Below, one piece after another: positions 1 through 10,846 of a DNA stretch of 64,000 nucleotides. The notes below the pieces were generated by a model. The model saw nothing but the letters and a program-made list of their open reading frames with translations. It ran no database searches and was not told the origin of the DNA. Position numbers and translations under genes: made by a program. The stretch comes from Ustilaginoidea virens. Its lineage: Eukaryota > Ascomycota > Sordariomycetes > Hypocreales > Clavicipitaceae. Position 1 is the first letter of the stretch. Each line of letters opens with the position of its first letter. The stretch covers positions 4,960,001 through 5,024,000 of the forward strand of contig NC_057316.1 in NCBI RefSeq assembly GCF_000687475.1. Direction: 5' to 3'.

Positions 1-1131
1 ATGGAGCATCCCAACTGGGCCCTTCTGGCATATTGGTAAGGCTCCGCTCCATTGTTCCAGCTTGCCGGCACAGGGGGCAATGCGGAGAAACTTGCCAAAT
101 AGCAAGTTTGAGCTGGGAGCTGTCAAAGTTCGGGTTTGGGCTGCTTGCCGCCAGGAGTCCGGGGACCAGGACCTTGTCCCAAATTGGCGCGAAACCCTCT
201 GGTCTCGCCAATCAAGTTCCGGCCTCCCCTGGCTCTATCGGGAGGCTACCGTCCGGTCGGGGGTTGCAGTGGACGCGCCGGCGTGCCAATGTTAGACAGG
301 CTCAGCCGGGGGGTCAAGTCAAAGTCAAGCATGACTTCATGAGGCAGTACCTGTAGGAAGAAGAATCTGGCACGCCTGCGCTCGCCAATGTTGCCCGGCG
401 CTCACCAACACACCCAGCAAAGGACGCCACCTGGGACGTCCCCCACGAATAGCCATGGCTAGCAGAATGGGCAGCCGACTTGGCTTTCAACCTGACCCCG
501 GCACGCGATTCAAGGTCCGGGTGTCAGGGTGACAAACATAGCCAATGGTGTCATCAGGCGATCCGTGTGTAGGTAGGTATGTTATGTGCGCTCGTATACG
601 GAGTAGTCAGCGTGGTCTCTCGTCCATCATGGATGGTGGACAGTGGTTGAGGGAGACGGACTGATTTCGTAACAGTTGGCAAGCGTTCATCTCTCTCACC
701 TCGAGTGCTTCCCGCCCCGAAAATGCCTTGGTTTCTAAAATTGTATATCATGCATCCATTGCCGTCGTTGGCTCCCCCCATTTTCATATCACCAGGCTTC
801 ACCCCATTGGATTTGCGGTCCTGACGTCTTTTACTCTTTGATTTCATTGAATATTGAACGTCCTAGTCCTGTCGATCTTGATTCACTTTTCTTTCAGCCC
901 AAATAAGGGAAGAGAGCAAGAGCGTACGACGTTGATCACAGTCTCTCTGGCCAGCTACAGGCAATCCTATCCTCCTTCCCCTTCCTTTCTGGTATAGGGG
1001 ATAAACCAAGGGATAACCCAAGGGGATAGGCGGCTTCTCTGGCTTCTACAGCTTTTGCAGTCAATCTGTTGTTCCTCTGCCTTGCATCCTTTCATCAACT
1101 CTGGTTTTCTTTCCCGCAGCCTCGAAGCAGC
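1..1131. other. Intergenic / upstream region of the GH76 gene
   Basis: No convincing coding sequence is seen on either strand. The segment holds an AGGTAGGTA run near 570 and one copy of the 9-mer TACGGAGTA at 597-605. The last part ends in TTTCCCGCAG just before the GH76 start, which looks like a splice acceptor of a 5'-UTR intron. The left edge may contain the flank of a gene outside the window. Confidence 0.5.
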
Positions 1132-2346
1132 ATGATGATGGATGGCAAGTTTTGGAGGTATATAGCCACCGCTGGAGGGATCTTTCTGGCAGCCAACGGG
1201 ATCCACGTGGAAGCAGCCAGTGCTCAGCATTATACCGACAGTGCGGTGGCGGCAATCAATGCCCTGAACCAGAAATGGTACAATGTGCAAACAGGCATCT
1301 GGGATGATGCCTGGTGGAACAGCGCGAACTCTCTTACGACCTTGGCCGACTTTGCCTCGCTGAGACTGGCCGAAGCCAACAGACTCAATCTTGGCGGATA
1401 CATACGCAACACGTTTATACAGGCACAAAAGACAAACGTCCAAACGATAAAAGACGTGACCAAGAACGGCATGGTTTCATCGAGATACTGCCTGGATCAC
1501 AAGGGCTGCATGAGCAAGAGGGACTTTATAGAAAAGCGAGGCTTTGCCCATTTCATCAACGAGTATTACGATGACGAGGGATGGTGGGCTCTTGCTCTGA
1601 TAAGATCGTTCGACGTTACCGGTGACTATCAATACCTCGAGGCTGCCAAAGACGTCTTTAACGATATGCAGACGGGACGAGGGACCAACTGCGGCGGCGG
1701 CATCTACTGGAACAAGGAGCGCAAATACGTCAACGCCATTTCCAACGAGCTCTATCTATCCGTCGCGGCATTCCTGGCTCGCCGGGCGCCGCAAAACGAA
1801 ACCTACCTGCGCACAGCAATCGACCAGTGGAAATGGTTCGAGAAGAGCGGCCTGATCAATTCCAAGGACCTGATAAACGATGGTCTGGACTCGAAATGCA
1901 ACAACAACGGCCTGCAAACCTGGAGCTACAACCAGGGCGTTGTTCTCGGAGGGCTCGCAGAACTCTTTCGACTAACGGGGGAGGGCGCATACCTCGAAAA
2001 AGCGGTCCGCATTGCCAAAGCTGCCATCAAAGCCCTCTCGAACCCTCAGGGAATCCTCGAGGAGACGGACAAGTGCGAGCTGCGCGGTGGCCACTGCGGC
2101 AAGGATGGCCAACAGTTCAAGGGCATCTTTGTTCGCAACCTGAGATACCTGAACCAGGTGGCTCCTCACAGGGAGTTTGAGCAATTCATCCTGCGCAATG
2201 CCGATTCCATCCTGGCAAAGGACCGGAACGACCGCAACCAGCTCGGGGTGGCCTGGACGGGGCCGTATGTTGATGCCACAGGTCCGACGCAGAGCAGTGC
2301 GTTGGATGTCTTGGTTGCTGCCATTGAATTTTCATCAAGAAGATGA
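1132..2346 (+). CDS. Secreted glycoside hydrolase family 76 (alpha-1,6-mannanase type)
   Basis: Single-exon gene of 404 residues. The first ATG of the open frame is at 1132, giving three Met codons and then a hydrophobic stretch (IATAGGIFLAANGIHVEAAS) that reads as a signal peptide. The GH76 catalytic Asp-Asp pair is in YYDDEGWWALA (about residue 144), followed by the conserved blocks CGGGIYWNKE and NAISNELYL typical of fungal GH76. Such enzymes cut or transfer alpha-1,6-mannose chains and act in the secretory pathway, cell wall or medium (EC 3.2.1.101 family). Unlike the Dfg5/Dcw1 branch, the protein ends in IEFSSRR with no hydrophobic tail, so I see no GPI-anchor signal and infer a soluble secreted enzyme. 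Family assignment is firm; exact substrate is inferred. No co-oriented pathway genes flank it. Confidence 0.9.
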   Translation: MMMDGKFWRYIATAGGIFLAANGIHVEAASAQHYTDSAVAAINALNQKWYNVQTGIWDDAWWNSANSLTTLADFASLRLAEANRLNLGGYIRNTFIQAQKTNVQTIKDVTKNGMVSSRYCLDHKGCMSKRDFIEKRGFAHFINEYYDDEGWWALALIRSFDVTGDYQYLEAAKDVFNDMQTGRGTNCGGGIYWNKERKYVNAISNELYLSVAAFLARRAPQNETYLRTAIDQWKWFEKSGLINSKDLINDGLDSKCNNNGLQTWSYNQGVVLGGLAELFRLTGEGAYLEKAVRIAKAAIKALSNPQGILEETDKCELRGGHCGKDGQQFKGIFVRNLRYLNQVAPHREFEQFILRNADSILAKDRNDRNQLGVAWTGPYVDATGPTQSSALDVLVAAIEFSSRR

Positions 2347-3739
2347 GGGACTGCCTGCCGCGTTCTGAGAAGGAGTCTCGGGCTCGGAACTGAATGCACG
2401 CGGGATCATGTGCGAAGGAGTGGATGAAATCACGACGCGGGAGCGATGCTGGCATGGCTCTGGCAATTGGCTTTTTCTTGACACACCTCGGAACAGAACC
2501 CCCATTGCTTTGCACAGTGCGCAAGGGACATGCATGCTTCATGTGTGATGAGCAGTCGGTACTTTTTGTTGCAAGGGACGGAAACTGAACGGGGGCCGTT
2601 TCGTCTGTCGATGGAAGCGTTTGAGTTTGAGACGTCCCGTCCGTTCCTTGGTCATGTAATCACTGCGGCGTGGCGTGCATAAAGCCACCGCCGTCGAGGC
2701 TGACGTGACGTGACGTCTTTTGTCGCATGGCCGGGTCGGTCGGTCTGTTGGTGTTTCCGAGTTTTTAGACAGCCGCTCCCAACACAGCAGGCGAGTACTT
2801 TATCGGGTGCGGTGATAGTTGAGCAGGACATTTGTCTCCTTCAATCACTTGAGCGTGGCATGCGTCTCCTTGTCCTGCTCGCCTGTAGCTGGCGCGGGAA
2901 AAGGCACTAAATGGGACGAGTCGTTGCAATCCAAGTCGGGCGTTTTATGTATCATTGGCAAGGAATTTTGCATTTTGACTGTGTTAAGGGGCAGCTTTCG
3001 TAACGGACCAAGGTTTTAAGCCAGTAGAAAACAGTAAGTCAAAGGGTATATTAGCAGACTAGGAAGTGCATAGTATAATAGTATAAGTACCGGCAATTTC
3101 CAGACTTGTAAAGAGCTACATCGCACTTATCACACCTGTGGGGCCCGGCACATAGCTCTGTGAGGCTATTCCCACTATATCAGGCTGTCAACATAGCAGT
3201 GATAAAGGCAGATAGAAAAAGCGTCATCACTAACTCTTAAGATATCACTTATTAGCTGTATTAGAAATGCCAGAATTCCTAGTATAAGGATTTTAGTGAT
3301 AAAGTTTGGTGACAGGTAGGTAAGCCAGTTGCCAAGAGGGTACCTAGTAGGTGTTTAGCAAAGAGTGGGTCCGATACAAAAGCTGCACCTTAACACAGGT
3401 AAGGGGATTGTTAGGGTTGCAGGGCACCCGACGTAAGGTACCTTAGGTACATAGGTAGGTACCTAGGTAGGTAGGCACTTAAGGCAGGCAACCTAAGGTA
3501 CCTGGTAGGTGGGAGCGGGGAGGACGGAGAGGCGCGGGCGGTCGAGCCCTAAACTCCAAAGACTCCAGTCATCCATCCTTCAACGCTTGGTGACAGCAGG
3601 TCGACGACTTCCCACCGCTTTCCATCGACCCTGCACACATGCAGTGAACCGAGTCTGGCTCGAGCCAAAAGTGGTGGCATTCGGGCGCCGTTGCCGCTAC
3701 AAAGTTCCTCCAGTTCCATCTTTCCAGGATTCCTTGATT
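2347..3739. other. Intergenic; includes an AT/TpA-rich island
   Basis: No gene recognised. About 2960-3420 is visibly AT-rich with many TA steps (for example GTATAATAGTATAAG) and no open frame, unlike the flanking DNA. About 3430-3510 is a dense cluster of AGGTACCTAGGTAGGTACCT-like words. The remainder is the 3' flank of the GH76 gene and the 5' flank of the cofactor D gene. Confidence 0.5.
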
Positions 3740-6700
3740 ATGGATGCCCCGGAGGCAGACCTTGACATCAAGCTGCAAAAGATATCGGGCGACTTGATTG
3801 CAGATCTTGACCGCTCTCTCGTTGCATGCTTTCGCAAGCCCGGCGGCAATGGAGGCGCTCATGGGCGGTCCTTTGTGAAGGCCAGGGAGACTTTTGATTC
3901 AACCACCGCCGTGAGTTCTCGCTAGCTCTTCAACACTTTCTGCCTCGGTGGGCGCTAGGTTTGTTGCTCACCTTGTCCTTGCAGGTGCTGGACTTGTTCC
4001 AGGAGCTTCCACAGCTCCTGGATCCCCAGCTCCCCAAATGGATCCCTTATCTGGCACATCTCTACCTGGAATATTCCCAGACGAGGCGCAGAGCGAAAAA
4101 GTCCAAGTCCAGCAACTCGTCCGGTCTCCTTGTTCCTGCCGACTACGCCATCTGCAAGATCCTCTATGCTTTCTGCAAGGTCCGAGGAGAAAAGGTCATA
4201 GTCCGCTTTCTGAATGCGGAAGCCAGGTACCTCGAGTTGCTGCTGTCTGCCATGGAGGAAGCTGAAGGAAAGTCCAAGCAAGACGCACCCTCGGCATGGG
4301 AGTGGGAGCAGCGCTACGTGGTGCTTCTGTGGCTCTCGCATCTCTTGCTGGCGCCCTTCGACCTTTCCACCATTTCCACCTTGGAGACGGAAGAGTCTGA
4401 TGCTGCGGTCATAAAGGGGTTCGAATGGCCCAGCAACCTCCCGAGCATCACCAAGAGGATTGTGCCACTGGCTCTCAAGTATCTGTCGTCACCAGGCAAA
4501 GAGAGGGATGCAGCCAAGGCATTGTTGGTTCGCGTCGCCATGCGGAGAGACATGCAGCAGTCTGGGGTGTTGGATGCCCTGGTCCGGTGGTCCCTCGGGT
4601 CGCTCAGACACGGCAAAGACGAGCCGCCGCTTCAGGCCGTATATTTTTACCTGGGGGTATTGTCCTTCCTGGCCGGGGTTTTGGGATCCGCCGCAGAGAC
4701 GTCGGATATGAACCAGTATCACGCACCCATCTTCTACTGCATACACGACCTCACGCTCGGCAACAACGACCTATCGAGATCCATCATTAAGCTCGCCATT
4801 GTGAGAAAGGTGATTCTCAAGATTATCCGTTGCGTTGCCGTGTCTTTGCTGCGGCAATCTCAGCAGAGCATGGCAAACACGGACATGGTCGAGACGGCCG
4901 TCGGCTACCTCCTCGATAGCGTGTCGGACAATGATACACCCGTGCGGCTGTCGGCCAGCAAGGCTCTGAGCGTCATCACACTGAAGCTGGACCCCGGCAT
5001 GGCTGCCCAAGTCGTGGAAGCCGTGTTGGAGTCGTTGAACAAGAACGTCCTGTGGACCCGGCCATCCGACAGTGGCAAAGAAACAAGACCCGTCCGAAAT
5101 CTGTCGTCCGTTAACAATCTAGAATGGCACGGCTTGATTCTCACCCTCGCCCATTTGCTGTACCGACGATCGCCTCCTGCCAAGCAGCTCTCCGACATAA
5201 TCCATGCCCTACTGCTGGGCTTGTCCTTTGAGCAGCGGAGCATGTCAGGAGCCAGCGTCGGGTCCAACATTCGCGATGCTGCCTGTTTCGGCATCTGGGC
5301 CCTTGCCCGACGATATACTACGCAAGAGCTCCTCGACGTCTCGACGACGTCTGTATTCGCCGCGACAACGCACCCTGCGTCTAGCACAATTCTGCAAGTC
5401 CTGGGTACCGAGTTGGTTGTTACAGCATCTCTAGACCCTTCGGGAAACATCAGACGCGGTGCCTCTGCCGCGTTGCAGGAACTCATCGGTCGCCACCCCG
5501 ACGCGGTGGAGCGAGGCATCGAGGTGGTGCAAGTTGTTGACTATCACGCCGTGGCGAGACGATCGAGGGCCGTGGAGGAGGTGGCTGTCAAGGCGGCAGA
5601 ACTGTCAATCCAATACGGCACGGCGCTGATTGAGGGCATTCTCGGATGGCGAGGTATCGGAGAGGTGGACGCTCAGTCTAGAAGGGTGGCCGCACAGGCG
5701 TTGGGTGCCCTCGTTGCTGAACGAGCTGCCGCGGAAGGCGTGGACGTCTTGTCTTCTCTCACGCATTCGGTGGACCTGGTCATGAAACGGATAACTTTGC
5801 TGGCTAAACGGCAAGTGGAGGAGAGACACGGACTACTGCTTTGCCTCGCCTCCGTCGTAGACAGAATTGGAGCGTCTATCCAACACAGCCGAGAGCCGAG
5901 TGAGGCTGAACCATTGTTGATTCGCAAGCTCGTGGCATTCGTGTCTGACGCTCTTGAGGACTGTCGCGTTACCGAGTACCGCAAACCGGAGCTCGTCGCG
6001 GAGGGCGTCAGCCGCCTGGTTGTTTCATCGATGCCGATACTCCAGCTGGCCGTCTTTGACCAGCGGGCCGAACTGACGCCACTGCAAACCGGACAGCATT
6101 CTTCATCGCCGGCTCAACCGAAAAGCTTCCTCACCGCTACTTCTCAACGACGGGTAAGCCCGAGCAACCTGTCGAGATACAACGTAGATGGGCTGCTCAC
6201 TTCATTGCGGGAGGTTATCCCGTCGTGGTTGAGCCGGAACGAGCCGGAAACCGTCCAACTGTCGTCCACAGCAGCAATAGCCCTGGCCGTGTTCTCAACC
6301 AGCCAAGATCGGGAAACCATGCTTCAGGGTTGGGCCACGACGGTGGGGGCCAAGCCCACGTCTCGAGCGTTGACGACTGGTAAAGGGTATTTCCACGCTT
6401 TGGCAATGGCACAGCCCGTGGCGGCCGAGCAGGATCACGGCGCGGACGAGCGGGACGTGGCCTCGCAGGCATTGCTAAGTCGGTGGGGAAAGGACGACAA
6501 TGTCGACACCAGAGTCACCATCCTGCAAAGCCTGATCCGCAGCAGTCTGCTCCAAGCGCACACCGACAGGTTTCTCAGCCTTCTTGTCGAGGGCTTAAAC
6601 GACTACACCACAAATGCAAGAGGCGATGTTGGCTCACACGTCCGCGTACAGGCGTTGCGAGCGGTCCGCAGTCTGTTTGCATCACCGACGCGCCCGGAGC

Positions 6701-7616
6701 GTCTGCAAAGCGCCATCAAGAAGCTCATTCCCAGCATTCTACGTCTATCGGCCGAGAAGCTCGACCGCGTCCGTTTGGAGGCGCAAGCCGTGGTTGGAGC
6801 GATGATGAAAGCCGGGTAAGCACGCGCCCTCTCGATAATTGACAGAACCCATTGCTGACCGCGACATTAACTTTGGGGTATAAAAAAAAAAAAAAAAGGG
6901 ACGCCGAGCGATTCCGAACTCTGACCCTGTCAAGCACGGAGTATTTCGAGGCCCTGCTGGGCCTTGTTGCCTCCGGATCCTCCTCGCGCACGGTACTCGG
7001 GTTTCAAGAAGGAGACGAGGACGAGTGGATGGGGGAGCTGATGGCCGGCTTCGTTACGTCGGCCGACACGGGCAACGATGACTTGGTGGTTGCGAGCCGC
7101 ACGGCGCTGACGCGGTTTTGCGAGTCGTCCCGGGAGCACCTGGAGCTGGTTTGCGCTTCGCTGGTGCAGAATCTGCGGACACGTCGCGCAGACGACCGCG
7201 TGGCAGTGCCCACGCTGGAAATCATTGCCTTTCTGTTCCACGTGGGCCTGCTGCAGGCCAGCGAGAGCACCGACCTGGCGGACCTGTGCGAGTGCACGCG
7301 GAGGGCAGGGTACAAGACGGGCAGCGTCCGAAAGCTGGTGGCCTGCGTCAAGGTCTACGGGGCGATTGCGACGACAACAAGAGTCGAGCAGGCGCGCGGC
7401 GCCGAGGCCGGGAGGGCCGGGAGGCAGCAGGCGAGGAAGCGCCTCGGCGCGCTCCTGTCTCACCCTTGGCCGAGGGTTCGCAGCGCCGTTGTGGACGAGA
7501 TGTGGGGGTTGTCGGGATTTGGGGAAGAGGGCGATGCGCAACTGACCAGCGTCGACTGGTCCGCCGCAGGAAAGGAGCAGATTCGGGCCACGGTGTACGC
7601 GTTGGGCATGGAGTAG
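3740..7616 (+). CDS. Tubulin-folding cofactor D (TBCD / Alp1 / Cin1 family)
   Basis: Three exons: 3740-3910, 3985-6815 and 6899-7616, together 1239 residues, the usual size for cofactor D. The start (MDAPEADLDIK) is the first ATG that leaves the N-terminal helices intact. Intron 1 is GTGAGT...TTGCAG, phase 0. Intron 2 is GTAAGC...AAAAAG, phase 2, and joins KAG to DAERFRTLTLSS. The protein is almost wholly alpha-helical HEAT/ARM-type repeats. The N-terminal block (LPKWIPYLAHLYLEYSQTRR, then DYAICKILYAFCKVRG) and the later EWEQRYVVLLWLSHLLLAPFDL block are characteristic of the family. Cofactor D captures beta-tubulin and, with cofactors C and E and Arl2/Alp41, assembles or releases alpha/beta-tubulin dimers in the cytosol. 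Identification rests on whole-length family resemblance. The acceptor of intron 2 lies directly after an A-run instead of a pyrimidine tract. Confidence 0.9.
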
Positions 7617-8270
7617 GGAGAGGAGAGACGTCCTGGTGGCCGGAGAGCGAGCTTATCTCGTTGACGTGCGACACGCGACATGCGACACGCGACACGACTT
7701 CCTTTCCTTTGCCTGGCCATGCCGTCCGATCTGTCTTGCCAATCGGAGTCTAGCGAGGACATTTTACTGAAAAGGACGGCAGCAAGTTTTTGCTTGCAGG
7801 GGGGGAGGAACAAGGGTAGGGTAGGAGAGGGTGGTGGGCTGCACCCCTGGCCACGATGTCATTCCAGCTTTGCTGGGCTTGAGCCAAAGTCGGAAGACTT
7901 TTTTTGTTTAAAAACGTACCAACTGCATCGACTTTGCCGAGCAGCCCAGGCCCGAAGCCCGAGTCTTGTCCGAATCTCGTCACCAAGACAAGCCCATCAA
8001 GCAGGACAAAACAAATTGCAGGGTCTACGTGACGACGGGACAAGACTGGACCGACTTGTTGACCCGCAGTTGCCTGCCAGTGGGTCCGGAGTAGCAGCAC
8101 GTGCGCGAGGGGGCATTGTACGGAGCAGGGCGGGTCCTCTCCCGCCCCATTTGGCGCTTGGGGCTAAGCGCCAGCAGCGGGATTGCACGTGCGTCGCGGC
8201 CACATATAATCTCAATGTCACGTGGGGAACGGTGGAGGACGGCTGCACTCACTGCACTGCGGCTGACTAG

Positions 8271-8293
8271 AAGTGGAAGAAGTGGAAGAAGAG

Positions 8294-8325
<32 letters not shown>

Positions 8326-8333
8326 AGAAGAAG
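8271..8333 (+). repeat. GAA-rich purine microsatellite
   Basis: Starts as GTGGAAGAA units, changes to GAGGAAGAA and ends in pure GAA triplets; all-purine on the + strand. It is intergenic and about 2.5 kb upstream of the rhodopsin-domain gene. Confidence 0.85.
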
Positions 8334-8436
8334 GTGCCATGTTCCTAGGTACCTACCTACCTGGTAAGCCACAAGAGTGCGTACTTGCACGGGGGGCAGG
8401 GCACACCGCGGGGCAGCGGTCGAAATTAGCCCTAAT

Positions 8437-8472
8437 CGATGCGGATGCGGATGCGGATGCGGATGCGGATGC
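8437..8472 (+). repeat. (GATGCG) hexamer tandem repeat
   Basis: About six perfect copies of GATGCG in a row, intergenic. Confidence 0.9.
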
Positions 8473-8712
8473 GCTCCGTGAGACCGTCCGCTGCACATAA
8501 GTCGACCTCTCACATTGCTGCCTGGCAACATAAAGGTTGCTTCCGTCGGCTGATGCAGTCAAAGCAAGCTCCGATGGATGGGCTCGAGTTGTCGCCGTAG
8601 GTCGACCGCCAGGGATGGATGCGCAAAACCGACGACGAACCAAGGAGTTGGAAGCCTCCTCTCCTCAACCTGCCAATCAGCCGCCTTGCCAGCCTTGCCA
8701 GCCTTGCCGGGG

Positions 8713-8789
8713 ACTTGCCACTTGCCACTTGCCACTTGCCACTTGCCGCTTGCCACTTGCCGCTTGCCACTTGCCACTTGCCACTTGCC
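8713..8789 (+). repeat. (CTTGCCA) heptamer minisatellite
   Basis: About eleven copies of a seven-base unit, mostly TTGCCAC with two TTGCCGC variants. It follows three copies of a CCTTGCCAG-like unit at about 8685-8710. Because seven is not a multiple of three, no reading frame is favoured, so the open frames that cross it are not evidence of coding. Confidence 0.9.
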
Positions 8790-9551
8790 CCTGCACGTGG
8801 AGGGTGGGCTAGTGGAGGGTGGGCTAGCAAAGCAAAGGCGGCCAGCCGTTTTTGGTTGGGCGTCGTGGCGTCGTGGCGTCAAACCCCCGTTGGCACCCAG
8901 ACCGATCGGAAGTCGCCAAAACCGCACAGACGTTTCCGAGGCTGCTGCCTGCCCTGGGTACGACGTGCACGGGTTACGGCGCCGACCAGGTTTCCCACAT
9001 GCATCAATTGGCTTTTGCGGCTGGGGAGTGCCTGCGATCGCCACGACCTGCGGTGCGGTGCGGTGCGTTGACTTCTGCGGAGCGAGTGCAGAGCGAGTGC
9101 AGAGCGAGTCAATCCAGCCAAGTTCAGGACGCCTGGGCCCTGGGCACCTTGGCCATCCCGAGTGGGGCGGGGCGGGGCTGTGGCGTAGCACGTGGGGCTG
9201 GCAAGTGTGGTGCTGCCCCCCCCTCCCCCCCCCCCGGTTGACTTGCATGTAAAAAAAAGCCATTGAATGCCATGCGTGGGGCTTACGTTCAAAACAACTG
9301 TCGGCAAACCGTCAGCAGCTGTCAGCAATAAAGCACTGTCAATGGCAGCTCGACTTTGCGCAGGCGATTGCACAAGTGCACAGTGCGCCGCCCTCTCTCT
9401 CTCGTCTCTCCCTCTCTCGGTTTGCGCTTCATTTAGATGGCCAGGCCAGCACAGCAGCAAGCAGCAAGAGCAAGCAGCAAGCAGTCTGGACCCGTTATCC
9501 TTGCTCCCGCCCCGCCTCCGAGGGCGAGGCGAGACCACCACCACAAGTCCA

Positions 9552-9607
9552 CGGCAAAGATGACGGCAAAGATGACGGCAAAGATGACGGCAAAGATGAC
9601 GGCAAAA
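9552..9607 (+). repeat. (GGCAAAGATGAC) 12-bp tandem repeat
   Basis: Four and a half near-perfect 12-bp copies. In one frame it would read GKDD repeats, but no start context or flanking coding signal supports translation. Confidence 0.85.
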
Positions 9608-9917
9608 GACACGCAGTAGACAGTAGAGACTAGACACGTACTGTACTTGCGGAGTCGCCGCTAGTCTGTGCCGACGTTTCAGAACCCGCGACCAGCAACG
9701 CCAAGTACGTACCGGTAGGTGTGCCACCTTAGGTACAGTACCTGCCCAACCTGCCTTGGGCTAGGAGGTACGTTGACCCAAGCAAGGTACGGAGTACTCC
9801 GGAGCCCGTACCAGCCCGTATCCGCATCCCGCGACCAGGCAGTCAAGGAAGTAAGTAGCGTGGGTAGGGACTTTCCCTACCTGGGCAGTCCGACAGTCGG
9901 ATTGATGGCGATTTGCT

Positions 9918-9993
9918 GGACTGACTGACTGGCTGACTGGCTGACTGGCTGGCTGGCTGCACAGCTGGCTGCACAGCTGGCTGGCTGGTTGGC
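9918..9993 (+). repeat. CTGGCTGACTGG / CTGGCTGCACAG tandem repeats
   Basis: Degenerate repeats of CTGACTGG and CTGGCTGCACAG, ending shortly before an inverted CTGACGG/CCGTCAG pair near 10005-10018. Intergenic. Confidence 0.75.
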
Positions 9994-10357
9994 TAACCGT
10001 CACTGACGGCTGCCGTCAGTTGCCCACGGCCAAGCCCGGGTCAACTGCATCAAATACCAGAGACTCTTCTTCTATTTTCCATTTCTTCTTCTTCTTTCTT
10101 CTCCTTATAATTGCTTTCCTGCCTCGCGAGCCCTCATCCCGACTCGCTTGCCCACCGCACTGTTTCAGGCCAACAGTCGTCGACAGCACGGCAGCGCGAC
10201 AGACATCAATAATGGCCGGCCGCCTGTGCCATTGCTCTGGGTAACCTGCAAGTCAGCAGTCAGCCGCCTGCAACAACACATCAATGTCAACTCTCTCTCT
10301 CTCTCTTTCCAGGTAGCGCGACCCGACAAGAGGCACCAGACGAGAACCCAGAAGCAG

Positions 10358-10358
<1 letters not shown>

Positions 10359-10390
<32 letters not shown>
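10359..10390 (+). repeat. (GTCGCC) hexamer repeat
   Basis: Five perfect hexamers, lying about 460 bp upstream of the rhodopsin-domain start codon. Confidence 0.85.
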
Positions 10391-10391
<1 letters not shown>

Positions 10392-10846
10392 TCACCGCCA
10401 CCCAAGCAAAAATCTGACGGCGTATTGAATGCTCACCGCGGTGTGGGCGTGTTGGTGACTGAGCAAACACAGCAAGATAAACGAAACGGCGATAACCCAA
10501 GGTGTCTCGTTGCGCACACGGCCCACGGCCCACGGCCCTCGTACCCTACCCGGCTGCTGGGACTCGATGATTTCTTCCTGACATTGACTATTCGGCATTT
10601 GCATTCATTATCCGGCGAGTCTCGGTCCACAGGTCGTCGCACTTGCAGCCAGCTTATTTCTCGCCTCTCTCACTCTACCACTACCACTCACTTGACCTAT
10701 TCCGCCGAGAGAAGTGCATATTCATCACAAAGACAACCCCCGACGCCATCCTTTTTTTGTAATTCCCTCTTCCTCCCTCTTCCTCCCCATCCTCGCTCGT
10801 CGGGCCCGCTTTGAAGCTCGACGGGCGCGGAGCGACACCTAGCGCC

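Larger units (their letters stand above)
7617..10846. other. 3.2-kb intergenic region rich in short tandem repeats
   Basis: No gene supported. Several unrelated micro- and minisatellites are strung together (listed separately) together with AGGTACCTACCT words near 8345 and 9715, one TACGGAGTA at 9788-9796, and homopolymer C near 9220-9236. Open frames here are short, repeat-derived and present on both strands. The distal part (about 10050-10846) is pyrimidine-rich and probably holds the promoter and leader of the rhodopsin-domain gene. Confidence 0.5.

Noticed and set aside
8559..9263. Open frames of 200-280 codons crossing the 8.5-9.7 kb repeats on both strands
   Set aside because: They depend on heptamer and 12-mer repeats that are open in several frames, have no domain, and are not linked by convincing introns.
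8437..10390. CRISPR-like spaced repeats
   Set aside because: The arrays are directly tandem with no unique spacers, the organism is a eukaryote, and no cas genes are present.
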